Below, one piece after another: positions 32,119 through 43,260 of a DNA stretch of 48,238 nt. The notes under the pieces are model-generated. The model searched no databases and was not told the DNA's origin. It saw only the letters and a list, made by a program, of their open reading frames with translations. The stretch is from Amanita rubescens (taxonomy: Eukaryota > Basidiomycota > Agaricomycetes > Agaricales > Amanitaceae): assembly GCA_015039365.1 (NCBI GenBank), contig WION01000400.1, positions 1 to 48,238 of the forward strand. The letters run 5' to 3'. How positions within the stretch are numbered: position 1 is the first letter of the stretch; the number at the start of each line of letters is the position of its first letter. Both the position numbers and the translations under genes were made by a program.

Positions 32119-33301
32119 TTCCTCATGGGTTAATCCGCTCGCTACTGGGAGCACATGCTGCATTAACGTTATATAGGCCAGTTAATTCACTTCAAAAGAT
32201 GTCACTCCTTTTGTTCAGGTGCAAGGAACATGTGATTATGCACGTGAAATCGAAAAGTTTACGAATTCCCAACGTTAATCTTCCGCGTGCCAATCGGGCC
32301 GCCTGATTTATTTAATTCACGAGCCATCGTCTCTTGATGAAGTTTGCGATGGCGCTTGATCATCTCCTTCCTAAGCTGGTAGAAGGGGATGGGCTTGGGT
32401 CAAACAGTGCACTCTTGTGTCGGGACCTTGGAGTGCGTTTGTTCCGAGTCGGTGCAGCCTTCGTCGGTCCTACAACCTGGCCAGTTGCTGTAGATGCAAT
32501 TTTAGCCGTGCCACGGCGAGACTTCTGCAAAGACGTCATTCCCGTCTACTTTGACTGCCCGAGAAAAGCGTTGAGAACCGAGGATTTGCGATAGTCCTAG
32601 ACAGATTCACGATTGAAGATATTCCGCGCGTCTTGCCCGCCTTGCTCACCATCATCGGCTCTCGTAAGTCTTTTCACAAAAGACACATCTCAAATCCCAT
32701 TTTCAGCTCCAAACCCACTTTGCGTTTTCGCCGACTGGAGAGGACTCGTGTCCTTATTCACAGCGTGGAGAGCAGTAATGATGCGTTGATATGCCTAGTA
32801 AAAGGGATCCCTTTCGTGCGTGACCTGTGTTCCAAGCCTGCAGACTCTCCAGGACGCCTAGCATTGTTGCTCTAGTTTTGCACAAAGCGCCAGGCCTCCT
32901 ATATTGCAATAAATGCGGACTCACATTCGTGGAATACAAACTAGTATATATTGTGGAAGGCAATACATGCGAGCTGGTAGGTACGTTATTTTTTCTTATT
33001 ACTCTATCTCTTGCATCTGGAGCTCTACTAGAACCAGCTCGACTTTCCCGTCCCTTGGAAAATACTTCGCTGAACGGAAAAGCCGTAGTACGACCTGGCC
33101 ATAAGCTTACAGAGTTAACTGTGATGTCATAGCTGATCTAACAACTCTCAAGAGTTGTTTCCAATTAGTTACTGGCACATACAGGTCGTGCTACCTCGTC
33201 AAGGTGAATAAGTGATAAATTCGAGATCAATGACTATATACAATACAATACAACTCGACAAGCGATAACAAACTCGAGTACAACGTAGTTCAAATCCTGA
33301 T
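32119..33301 (+). other. Region with an unrecognised coding-like frame
   Basis: A plus-strand frame from 32334 to 32594 (MKFAMALDHLLPKLVEGDGL and on to VIPVYFDCPRKALRTEDLR) is followed in another phase by VLDRFTIEDIPRVLPALLTI (32600-32655), suggesting an intron or frameshift at ~32590. Further frames reach 33132. Codon pattern looks protein-like but no family is recognised and no clear start or end can be set. Confidence 0.35.
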
Positions 33302-33884
33302 CTACTCAACCGCGATTTTCTTCGGTGCGGTCTCGGGCGTAGACCTAGGGAAGGTTACTGTTAAAATTCCATTGTCCATCTTTGCAATGACTTCGCCCTC
33401 CTGTGCCCTAGGTAAGTAACCGCGCTTACCATTCCAAAAAAACACGTTTTACTTACTTTTACTCCGTATGGAAGTTTCAAGGTTCTGGAGAATTTGCCAT
33501 ACCGACGTTCTCGTACGGCATAGCCGCTCTCTTCGCGGTCGGCAGAGATTTTGCTTTCTCCGCTAATATGCAGGCGGCCGTCGTGGACATGGATGTCCAC
33601 GTTCTCCTTGGTGAGACCCGGAAGCTCGAACGTTGCGGTTACGGTATTGGCCTCGACATTTTCATGGAGGTCCAATCTATGAAAGTCGGGTTAGATGTCT
33701 TTATCCAGAACGGCGAACAGTAAGCTTCCACATACCTTGGCCTCAGGGCCTGCGCAACATCGCCTGTGGCATTGCCATGGCGTTGAACGGCGCCGTGGAA
33801 AGGACTTAGCCTGGCATCGAAAGCCTCACTGAAGAGGCGGTCAAATTCGTGGGAGGGATCGTAGAGAAAAACAGAGCTCGACAT
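33302..33884 (-). CDS. Small heat-shock protein, Hsp20/alpha-crystallin family
   Basis: Minus-strand exons 33884-33736, 33676-33457 and 33400-33302 give 155 residues, with exon 2 and 3 lengths (220 and 99) identical to the paralogues. It starts MSSSVFLYDPSHEFDRLFSE, then LDLHENVEANTVTATFELPG, ENVDIHVHDGRLHISGESK and YAVRERRYGKFSRTLKLP, and closes AKMDNGILTVTFPRSTPET and APKKIAVE. The Met that begins exon 2 in the others (MDLHE) is Leu here. The gene is head-to-head with the sHSP at 34721. A TATA box (TATATAAG, minus strand, near 33974-33981) and a perfect heat-shock element at 34090-34102 lie upstream. Confidence 0.93.
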
Positions 33885-34089
33885 GGTGTTAGAGTTAACT
33901 TGAGAGTAGGAGAGTAGATATCGAGGTTGTGCGCTTTGCAGCTGCTGGTGATCAAAGCGTACAGAATGTCGACCTTATATACCTAAGAGTCGACATATAA
34001 GGCTGCTCTGGAATGTGCTCTTCTTTCCTAGACATTGGAGTTCGCACTAGCAGCGACGGCGCTAGTCCGGAGAGCTCGAGACGTAAATA

Positions 34090-34102
34090 GAATGTTCTAG
34101 AA
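34090..34102 (-). promoter_or_regulatory. Heat-shock element of the 33884 sHSP gene
   Basis: GAATGTTCTAGAA has three perfect alternating GAA/TTC pentamers. It lies ~110 bases upstream of the minus-strand TATA box. Confidence 0.75.
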
Positions 34103-34585
34103 CTTATGAAGGCGAGACTACTGAGCAGGCACGACTCAAGCCTCCAGCCCCCTTTGGATGTTCACAGGACTTTCCATGTCGACCAACAGGTACGCCTAGA
34201 CTGCGAATCTGGTAGTATCTGGAAGGTGACGAAGGCGGCGATAGCTGCTATAAATATTCGAAGTCCAACTATAACAGAGACAAATATAACCCACTACACA
34301 TGCACATTGAATGTAGTCGCAAGCTAACTTCTGAAGCGTCGATATAGTGATGTTGTTTCAACGATTTACTCAGAGCACTTCGATCTACTTGACATGCGGG
34401 TACGGGGATGGTTACGTTTGGTGATCTTCACTTTGACTAGATTGACTTTTTGGGGTAGACGTCTAGACATTGATGTTGGATTCCGAGCCCCCCGGTTTTC
34501 TTTGAATCTAGGCTATGCGAACGACTATAATTGAATATAGTTCAGCTGACTGACTCCATCCAGAGAAATGAGTCAGAGTCCATAT
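34103..34585. other. Shared upstream region of two divergent sHSP genes
   Basis: Contains a diverged copy (34400-34470) of sequence also found at 4765-4830. No gene supported. Confidence 0.5.
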
Positions 34586-34598
34586 TTCCAGAACTTTC
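34586..34598 (+). promoter_or_regulatory. Heat-shock element of the 34721 sHSP gene
   Basis: TTCCAGAACTTTC is a perfect TTCnnGAAnnTTC array, 46 bases before the TATA box TATAAATA at 34644-34651. Confidence 0.8.
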
Positions 34599-34720
34599 GA
34601 GGCTTCAACAAGAACTAAAGACTGAAAGCAGACGCTGGGAAGGTATAAATACGGGAAACTCAACCCAAAGAAAAATCAAAATTCACCTCACGAGATACAA
34701 AGCCTTCTAACGCTCTCAAC

Positions 34721-35286
34721 ATGTCCAGCGTTTTCTACGACCCCACCGTCGACTTTGACCGTCTCTTCAGCGAGGCGATGTTCTCGCGATACAATGGCGT
34801 CCCTCAGCGTCGTCATGACCACCACGTCGACAATGCAGTCAGCACCATAAAACCAAGGTAAGGACCCGACATTTCTCTCAGAGCGGGACAAGATAATAAA
34901 CCATTTTCACAGAATGGATTTACACGAGGATAAAGAGAAGAACATGGTGACAGCCGTCTTCGAGTTGCCAGGTGTATCCAAGGAAAATATCAACATTGAC
35001 ATACACCACGACCGCTTGACTATCACTGCGGAGAGCAAGATCTCTTCCGAACACGACGAGAATGGCTACGCCGTACGTGAAAGACGGTACGGAAAGTATT
35101 CTCGAAGTCTGCAGATTCCTCAGGGAGTCAAGGTAATGCCGAATTTTTTTTTTGATCATTTGTAGTTACTGACCGTTTACGAAAAAGGATACTGAAGTCA
35201 AAGCATCGATGGACAATGGAGTTTTGACTGTCACGTTCCCTAAAGTGACCTCTGAGATGGCGCCGAAGAAGGTAGAGATTGCGTAG
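34721..35286 (+). CDS. Small heat-shock protein, Hsp20/alpha-crystallin family
   Basis: Exons 34721-34857, 34913-35132 and 35188-35286 give 151 residues. It starts MSSVFYDPTVDFDRLFSEAM, continues MDLHEDKEKNMVTAVFELPG, ENINIDIHHDRLTITAESK and YAVRERRYGKYSRSLQIP, and closes ASMDNGVLTVTFPKVTSEMA and PKKVEIA. It is the closest relative of the 5248 gene and of the relic at 4143 (same leader, TATA and 3' flank), which puts a duplicated sHSP unit ~29 kb apart in the same orientation. Heat induction is implied by the perfect heat-shock element. Confidence 0.93.
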
Positions 35287-36142
35287 ATATGCTACGAGGT
35301 GACGGTGACTTGTATAGTAGTAATTTCAGAGAATTGAATTGTTGTGTAAACCATGTGTTTGGCTTTGAGGTATTGCGATAAAAAGCTGCGCGCACAGCCG
35401 GAAGAACGGGCGCGATCCGTCACATATTATAGCATTGCCATGAGATTCGTCCGATACTACTAGAATGTCTGCGGAGGAGTCGACGTGTTGAGTCAGGAAG
35501 CAAAGAAAGAGGTAAACGTGATGCTAAATTTCAAATGCCTTGCATTCTTTGCGCAGTTATTCAGATTTTCCGCCTGGTTGACCCTCGCGGAGTTGACCAG
35601 TTATTCCGCATCTCGCTCGGCTTCACTAACATAGATTATGATACATAGTCAGCCGTCAGGGAAGCAAAAAAAAAATCAAAAAAGACTGTTCAAGATATAT
35701 GTATAAATCTACTGTCGTTATTTATTTAATCGAGTATCAAGATGATGATATGATCCAAGAAAGACCCAGTAGCACAAACACAAAACAACCCACCGACAGA
35801 TTGGAAAGAGTGAAAAAAAACAAAACAAGATAGATTGAATAAATAGATAAAAAAAAAGGGGGTTTAACGATATAAAAAAGGGTAGCGTTAATTTGTTGAT
35901 TTTGTGTCGGCAGAAGGAACATTCAAGATGACATGCGCAGCACATGACGAATCGTTTACATTGAAAAAATTGGTATCGGGGCGAAGAGTCTGGAGGGGTG
36001 TATGCGGGTTGGTAGAGTGTGATAGTATACTGTGGGGATAGACGACAGTTATCGACATTGGGAAAGTAGAGCCCGAGGTATCTTGGCACGAGACACTAAT
36101 AAACAACCGCGAGCATCGAAGTGCGTCTGGCCCATGAGCATC
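35287..36142. other. Duplicated sHSP 3' flank and AT-rich spacer
   Basis: 35405-35450 and 35625-35745 match 4480-4520 and 4655-4760. The rest up to 36142 is the AT-rich 3' flank of the minus-strand membrane protein gene, with poly-A/T runs. Long minus-strand frames here are low-complexity and not convincing genes. Confidence 0.55.
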
Positions 36143-37488
36143 TTAAAAACCTCCATACGCATCTTGTTCGGAATAGGTGGAGGTTTGCCTTGATTGATCA
36201 TCAAGGGGTGATTTGTAGACGGGAACAGCGGCAGCAACTTTAGCAGCGGCGAGCGCAGCCGACGCCGTAGTGCGAGGAGCACCTGTAGTGGGTGAAATGG
36301 AACGACGAGGTGGAGGAGAGTTTGACGGAGCTGGAGCTGGAGGAGGGCTGGACTGGGTAGGATAAGCAGCTTGAGGGAAAGGAGGCTCAGAAATAGCATA
36401 GCCAATATTGACGGGAGCTTCGAAAGCGCGTTGACCCTGGTAACCTCTGACAGCTTCTTGATAGCCGGCTCCACCCCCATTGCCGTAAGGGACGTAAGAA
36501 CCATAAGCCTCAGGGTTGTATGGTGCTTGAGGTTGAGGTTGAGAACTGTAGGCACCGCTGAAAGATTCGTCGTCGTTCTGGTATCCAGCGTATCCTCCGC
36601 CATACCCGGGGGTACGCATGGCAGCACGGGTTGCCATAATCCCTTGGCCGGCCATACCCGCACTAGTGCCGTATGATGCGGCTGATGCAGGTTGCGACAT
36701 TGGAGGGTCTCGGAGGCTGTTGGATCTGGAGGGGGAGAAATCGGGGGCTGGCTCGTTGTATTCGTCAACAAAGTCATGTTCGGCGGAGTGCCTCCTCCAC
36801 CAACGCTGGATGGCGGATCAGTTGAAAATTTGAAAAAGGGTTGGTGTGAAATACAAACCAAGAGGTATGACCCTAGCATAAGAAGGATCAAAGCACCGAA
36901 CAATCCACCACCGACGATTCCCACGATGGCTCCAACGCTCATTCCGCCGACAGATGAAGAGCTGGAAGACGTAGTGCTAGGCGCAGCGGAAGTGGTCAAT
37001 GCAGGATAGCTGTAAGTGCCAGTGTTGGTGGGTATGCTGTAGGTTGGCGGGATAGCAGTAGTCTACACAATCTCATCAGTACCAAAATAGCACAGTTGGA
37101 TGGTATTCTTACAAGAGGAGCCTTGGTCGTGGCGGAAGTAGAGCTAACCGTGGTCGATACAGAAGCCGAAGTGGACTTGGAAGTCACTGAGGAGGATGCT
37201 GCGCTGCTTGGACTCGTGCTTGAAGCCGTGGCAGCAGACGTGTTGGCCGTGGGAGGCGAAGAGGAAGCTGAGCTGGCAGTTGGCGCTAGGGGAAGGTATT
37301 CAAGATTTGTAAAGCGATGTAGAGGTAAAATCAAACGTACGCGTTGGGGGAGAAGGTCCACTGGCAGGAGCACTCGCTGAGGTTGGCTGGCCCAGGATGC
37401 CCGGCCCTAGGGCGTCAGTGTTTTGTTTGCCATTTTTAATGTCCCTGGCCTTGAAGATGCCATGGCCTGAGCGCTTGTGTGCAGTCAT
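36143..37488 (-). CDS. Single-pass membrane protein with Ser/Thr-rich ectodomain
   Basis: Minus-strand exons 37488-37341, 37285-37113, 37062-36859 and 36805-36143 give 395 residues. After a basic N-terminus (MTAHKRSGHGIFKARDIKNG) comes ~100 residues of mostly Ser, Thr and Ala, likely O-glycosylated. A Gly-rich transmembrane helix follows (GAIVGIVGGGLFGALILLML, about residues 150-173), then RWWRRH as a stop-transfer signal and a ~220-residue cytosolic tail rich in Gly, Tyr, Pro and Ala ending YSEQDAYGGF. The layout resembles Mid2/Wsc-type wall-stress sensors or other mucin-like surface proteins, but no Cys-rich head is present. The frame change after the helix is explained by a 53-nt intron (36858-36806). 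No signal peptide is visible with this start; an upstream in-frame Met at 37599 would add a hydrophobic stretch. Confidence 0.72.
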
Positions 37489-37660
37489 GAGGAAAGGAAA
37501 GAGAGACGGAAGGGAGAGTGGTGAGGAAAGAACGTGAAGACGCAGCGAGAGAGCGTGGCGGCAGAGACGAACAAAGGCCGGCTGATTGTTGCGGGTCAAA
37601 AATTCGGAAGCGCCTTCACGACCAGGGTCGGTTAATGGTCACGCGCTAGACTGCTTCTTG

Positions 37661-37738
37661 TGCCCCATGGCTGAGTTGGTTACAGCGTCCGACTGTTATG
37701 CAATCGGAAGGTCGTGAGTTCGAGCCTCACTGGGGCAG
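37661..37738 (+). tRNA. tRNA-Asn (GTT) with an apparent 4-nt intron
   Basis: The acceptor stem TGCCCCA pairs with TGGGGCA (37731-37737), with G at 37738 as discriminator. The D arm is GCTG...CAGC, the anticodon stem TCCGA...TCGGA and the T arm GTGAG-TTCGAGC-CTCAC. The anticodon loop is 11 nt, not 7. Reading CTGTTA, then TGCA, then A places anticodon GTT at 37695-37697 and four extra bases at 37699-37702, the canonical intron position after base 37. A T run at 37741-37746 is the Pol III terminator. Confidence 0.9.
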
Positions 37739-37740
37739 TC

Positions 37741-37746
37741 TTTTTT
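37741..37746 (+). terminator. Pol III terminator of the tRNA
   Basis: TTTTTT starting two bases after the discriminator base. Confidence 0.8.
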
Positions 37747-37870
37747 ATTATGTAATAATTCTACTACATAGTATGTAACAACAATAACATCTGTACCTTT
37801 TTTGCTCTTCCGGGCTACTACGCCACAATCCCCTCTTTGCTCCTCTCTTCCATCTTCCACCGCCCATGTC

Positions 37871-40672
37871 ATGGCACAGGCAGTCTTTGAAGACCATCCG
37901 CTCGCAGACTACCTTCGAGGTATGCTTCTTCACTCTCTTTCAGGAACTTGTGACGTATGTTTATTTTCAAAGATGTTGGAGAACTCGGCGAATTGATGCC
38001 CGGAACTTCCTCCGAGCTTGAGACAGAGATTGACCCCTTCAGAACCGTATTCCCTAATAACGAAGACGACTTGGAAACCATCGCAGAGTGGCGTCCTCGT
38101 CTGCTCATCGAACTCCTCGACGTACGAAAAAACATTCTCCTATTGTTAGACATTGCTTATTGTCTTGTTTCCATTTCAGATTCTATATGCATTTCTGGAA
38201 CTCATACAGCCGCCAAAGTCCCCCAATCCGTTCGCAGAGCGGTTCAAGTATGACATTATCTCATCCTCGCTATTGTCTCCTACGCTGCAGACACCGTATC
38301 ACCGCTCCACAAGGACACCGCCAATACCAGGAAATCTCCATAGCAGGAATTCCAGCGCGGACACTTCCTCCACATTCCCTCCACTTCCACCCCCACACGC
38401 AACACCTCAGGAACCGAACTACACTACTCCATCACTTTTAGCTATCGCAACTGCATTCTTCTACCTCGCGGATCACATGTTCTTGACTCTGGTTTCTTTG
38501 GTAGCTGTCGCGTTTTCATTGCGCAGCTTGTATATAATCAACGATTCATCTAAAATCGATATGACCCCAGTATGTTGACGTTCTATGCGCGTATATCCTT
38601 CTAAACCTGCCCATAGTGTTTGACATCCTTAAACGAACTAATTGGTGCAAGCGATGCCTGGGCATCCATCATTCAAGAAGCTATAGCTAACATCGAACTG
38701 GAGGAGCAAAGGTAGTTATAGCCTCTACCTTGCTCGGATCACGGCTAATTAACCATCATTTAGTCTGCTTTACGGAGCCACGTTCTCGTCAGCGTCGCCT
38801 ACGTCATCGATCCGAGTTTCTTTACATTCTTCTCTTCTTACGACACAAAACCAATGCGACAACGTCCGTCAACTATTTTCTGCTCTCACATCTGCTACAG
38901 AACTATCACAACTATCCGAAATGTATGCGCCAACTTCCAATAAATCCAATCAGCCGCTGCCCGATTCAAATTCACGACCACTATCCCTACCAACTTCTCA
39001 GAGTCGTCCTCGGTTGTCAGATCCAAGGCGCTTGACCTGGAACGGTTCATATACAACTCTTGCTGACCAGGTTGGGCCTCTGCCTCCTTTCCTGCGCCAC
39101 AGAGAGAAGAGACGTTCTGACATGACGTCAATTCTGCAAGGTCTCACGCCCGGGACATCTCGTAGTGCTCCCGTGACTCCCGCCTCAAATAGCCCCAACG
39201 GCAGCATCAGCAGCAAATTAGCCAGCGTGCGCGAAGAATCGATCTCCACTACGAGCCTCAACACTGACAGCTTTGGTACAACTGCTTTGTCTCTTCAGAG
39301 GAGCTTCAAAGCGGAGGCGGCAGATGTGTTTGGAACACCGCCTCCGAAGTCACATAATCGGCGCTCTTGGATGCCATCTACGATATCCTCCACTTCGCGT
39401 CTGTCATCCATACAAAGTTCCCGGCATCCTTTGTCATTGCCTACGTTACAAAATGCCATTCAAAGTGCTCTCGCGTCAAAGCGTTATGCCTGCTCACACC
39501 TACTGGCCTTGCGGTTCACAGAAGATGAAGACGAGGCGTACTGGGAGGATGCTCGCAGTGTCATGGGGCTTTTAACTACCACGTTCTCAGATGCCTCATC
39601 AAGATTACTGCAAGCATTGGAAGAATGCAAGGCGTCGGAAGTGTCTCCGACTCTTTCATCTGAACAAGATGATAGTGCGCATGGTTTGGGTCAAGACTTG
39701 ACCCCACAAGTATCAAGGAAGATCTCGGAGTCATTTTCCTTTGCCCCTATGCCCGGTCCCTTTTCACGGTTCGCCGAGCACGTGGCTGCCGTTTCATCGG
39801 CAATGGATAACGCAAAAGAACATCTGGAAAGCTGCGTATCATTGTTGAAAGACGATCACGGCGCTTCATCTCCGTCCAACATATCCATTCAAATAGAGAA
39901 TTTACATGGCGAACATCCTGCACTACAAGCTTACGAACGCCTCCGGAGAGAGCTCGGACTGACCTTGCGAGAATGTGAGCGAGGTCGAGAGCGTCTCCTT
40001 GAGATTGTCAAACCTCGTGCGGATCCCACAGCTCACGATTCGGATTCGGATGACGTTCCTCTCCTGGGTCATGATGTCAGCGATTACTCTGATAAGCCAG
40101 GTCCTCGTTCGTTGTCGGATGGAGAAGAAGATGACATGGTTATGGACCGCGTTTCTATTGCTGTGTTTCTCGAAGGGAAGATCAATGATGGAGAACCAGG
40201 GCACGAAAAGGATGACGCAACAGAAAATCTTTTGCTCTCAGCATCACCTCATCATCTCCCACCCATGCTTGGGATTGAACAAGTATTTGAAGCTGAAACA
40301 GCTGTCATGGACGGTTTTATTAGGGAACGTTCCAAAATGTCCAGGGAAGAGCGAATCAAGCTTGTGAAAGCACGACGGGAGAAGACGGTTACCAGCCGGC
40401 ATCGCGATTGCTTATCGGATTCCCGTGAGGATGCTGATGGCGATAACGAGGGAGGTGAGAAATGGGGACCTGGTGGTGAAGTGGTTCAGGAATTGAAAGA
40501 TGTCATTTGGAAGGTTGGAGAGAGGCGACGAAAGTTCGCGAACGAGCTTCACCGACACAGCATCGACGTGTCGACTCCTGTTCAAACTCCGGTCGACGCT
40601 GACAATGACACTCTTCCGACTTTTCTGGACGGAGATGCGAAAGGGTCTTTGGGAACAAAAGGTGGCAGTTAG
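37871..40672 (+). CDS. Vezatin-type myosin-binding domain protein
   Basis: Exons 37871-37919, 37973-38121, 38180-38569, 38617-38711 and 38764-40672 give 863 residues. It starts MAQAVFEDHPLADYLR, then RPRLLIELLDILYAFLELIQ and a hydrophobic pair around TPSLLAIATAFFYLADHMFL and TLVSLVAVAFSLRSLYIIN (about 145-185), the membrane region typical of fungal Inp2/vezatin-like proteins. The long last exon has a Ser/Pro-rich part and coiled-coil-like segments such as ALQAYERLRRELGLTLRECE, RSKMSREERIKLVKARREK and VGERRRKFANELHRHSID. In yeast, Inp2 links peroxisomes to myosin V. A role in attaching an organelle to myosin is a family-level inference. The poorly conserved Ser-rich linker makes exact orthology uncertain. 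Confidence 0.78.
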
Positions 40673-41098
40673 GGTAAGCTCTCGCTGGTAGCGTTCCTGA
40701 TCCTTCTTATTGTTTTTTTTGTTCCTCGCTTCTCGGGCATGTCATTCAAATTATTGTTGTTCGGATTCATTTTTTTGTTTACTCTATCCCACGCTCGCTT
40801 AGATCCCTGCTAATCTTATTCAAATCTATGCAATCATCATTCTTACACGTGGCCCTTTGAATGTAGCCTAAGCTAATACGGTCTCGCAGGCGTTTCAAGC
40901 TCACCGTCCACGTCTGATCCTTATTGTTCGGCGGCGTGGGTTACATCAATGGAGAATCGGGAACGCTAAGTATGACCGTACCTGTTGCTTAAGCTTCACG
41001 GATATTGCCGTTCAGTCTCATTTCCGCTCGAGTACTTATTGTTAGCTCTTCACAATGACTTTTGAAATTCGTGTCCGTCCTCGTAGGCCTTGACCACC
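40673..41098. other. Intergenic, vezatin-like to F-box gene
   Basis: T-rich 3' flank followed by the promoter region of the F-box gene. Nothing else seen. Confidence 0.4.
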
Positions 41099-42801
41099 AT
41101 GTCTTACGCCGCTTACCATCTATTACCCGCTGCCAATCGAGTGCCCTTCGAGCTATGGAGCATCATTTCGAACGAGTTTAGCGTTCAGGACCTCGCGAGG
41201 TACTGTGGCGTTAACCGACCGCTGTTCGAAATTGCGATGGAGAAACTTTACCGACGGATGAAGGTCTGTTCATTTGACTGGCCTTGGTGCGAGAGGTTCG
41301 AAGACGTGTTGAGGTGAGCGTTCCGCAGTGGTTATCCTCAACGCGACTGACTTTGATCTCTCCTCCTCGCGTCCGTTTGGCAGTAAGCCCGTCGTTGCAC
41401 CTCGTGTCAGAAGTCTGGGGCTGGACATGAGGTCAGCTTTGCACCTCACTAGGTCCGAACTCCGAGTAAGTGGGGCCTGTCTCGAGGCTTGTTTCGAGAA
41501 TACCGTAATTAATAACTCGCGATCATTCAGGAAGAGCACTGCCGCTGCCACGGCAAGGATGCTGCGCGTTATACGGAAGAAGACATGTTTCGAGATATCG
41601 TTCGTGGTTTTGAGAGCATTGAAGCTCTTCAGTTGTGTTCCTGCCAGGTGCACTATGATTCCCTCCGGACACCGTTGTTGCACCAAACGTCGCGTCTTGC
41701 CAAAGTATTTGGAGAGATATTGCCGAAACTGAAAACCCTCAACCTCCAAGTCCATCCCGAGACATTCATTGAACTCGTCGAGGCCTCGCCCTCGGTGACG
41801 CTACAATTGCAGGAGCTTTCCATCACCTTGGACTCCAGTCTATACAATAGCTCGGAGAGATTCTGCGAGGCGCTTGCGAAATTGATCGCCAGAGTCTCCC
41901 ATTCTTTAACCAGCCTCAAGCTCATTGCACCCTACGATAACCTGCATGTGCCTCACCACCTCTTCCCGTTCCTCGGTCGCACAAGATTACCTCAACTATC
42001 AAAGGTCTGGTTTGGACTACACACACGCCCTTACTACGACGCTGTGCCAAACTTGGATGGTCTAAACATGTTCCTGTGCAACCACGCCGCACAATTAGAA
42101 GAGTTGCATCTCACGTTCTATCAACGTGGGATGCTGTCACTTCCAACCCCATCTCTGTTAGAGTGGTATCAGCGGTGTTTCCAGGGCGTCCCTGTCGGCT
42201 CCAAGCTCAAGAATTTGTGGCTGGGGTCGTGTCATGCACAAGAGCTTGTCCCACTGTACACCTCTATTCTCGGGCCGGTTTTCCCCACCGTGACGTCACT
42301 GCTGTGCGTGAGGGCGCAACTCGACTTTGACCAACTCGAGGCGTTGTTATCGATTCCATCATGTGCTCAGCTCAAGTCGTTGGTGCTGTATTACAAGGGT
42401 GTCCTGAATCAGCAACTTGCGGATCTGTTCGCTGAAAAGTGCCCTGAACTTGAACAACTCTGCATTCGGTATGACAGGAGTACGTACAAGCAGGAGGTAG
42501 GCTCTCGAGTTCTTCGGTTCTTTGACATTGTGAATTTACCAAATCTTACGTTCAGGCTCCCTTCCAGAATGTGTTTAATTCGCAATCGTGGAAATCGATA
42601 GGAGAGAAGGACGAGTGGTCACACAAGGTGTTCCTTGTTTGGCCTCAAGGCCTGTATATGAAACTGGCACGGGGTTCATGCACCGAAGGCGTGGAACAAC
42701 TGATGCCCGCTGATATGCAGGTGTACGGCTATACGTGTGAAACCTGTGCAAAGCCAGAGGAAGATGAGTCAAGCAAGCGGAATCAATGCGTCGTTCAATG
42801 A
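41099..42801 (+). CDS. F-box/LRR-type protein
   Basis: Exons 41099-41313, 41384-41465, 41531-42496 and 42556-42801 give 502 residues. The F-box is near the start (NRVPFELWSIISNEFSVQDL, then NRPLFEIAMEKLYRRM). Leu-rich segments follow, such as LPKLKTLNLQVH, LQELSITLDSS, LEELHLTFYQ and LKSLVLYYKG. The last exon (FNSQSWKSIGEKDEWSHKVF on to CETCAKPEEDESSKRNQC) has Cys-x2-Cys and lies on a region duplicated at 44736. As with the gene at 615, an SCF ubiquitin ligase substrate receptor is the likely role. The second intron donor is placed at GTAAGT (41466) to keep the frame. The in-frame TTG upstream of the ATG is not needed. Confidence 0.82.
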
Positions 42802-43260
42802 TTTTTGGCCACTTGTCCAAAGCTTGTTGGTTATCAATGTTCGTTAACGTTTACGAGTCACATATTTATCATTCTTTCGTACATTTTTACAGTATTATTG
42901 ATACTAGTCTAGGTCATAACCTGACTGTACGAGTATAAACCAATTTGCCGCGTAATCACCACACAAATTTAAAACGCACTCTAACGCCGATGGTCTGCTT
43001 CACATTTGCAGTGCTGAGTTGCCAAGGCTGATGGTTCCTCAACTATTTGCGGATAACGACTCCCTACAGCGTCATCGATAGAATCATCGTAACTTCTGAA
43101 CGTGTTAAAGTCATATAAACCCCACTTCGAGGTGACATGAACGCCAGTTTCCGTGACCATGTGTCTGGCGGTCCATTGGAACTGCTGCCTTGTGTGAAGA
43201 GTTGCGGTCAGTCCCCACCGCGTTCATTGTACTAATGACATTATTTGTCAACCAGTAGTT
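42611..43260. repeat. Segmental duplication, left copy (F-box gene tail)
   Basis: Includes the last exon of the F-box gene and ~450 bases of 3' flank. A diverged direct copy is at 44736-45345, with the pirin gene between the two. Confidence 0.85.

Noticed and set aside
35718..36106. Hydrophobic minus-strand frames (Phe/Leu-rich)
   Set aside because: Lie in AT-rich 3' flank of the membrane protein gene; composition alone makes them hydrophobic.
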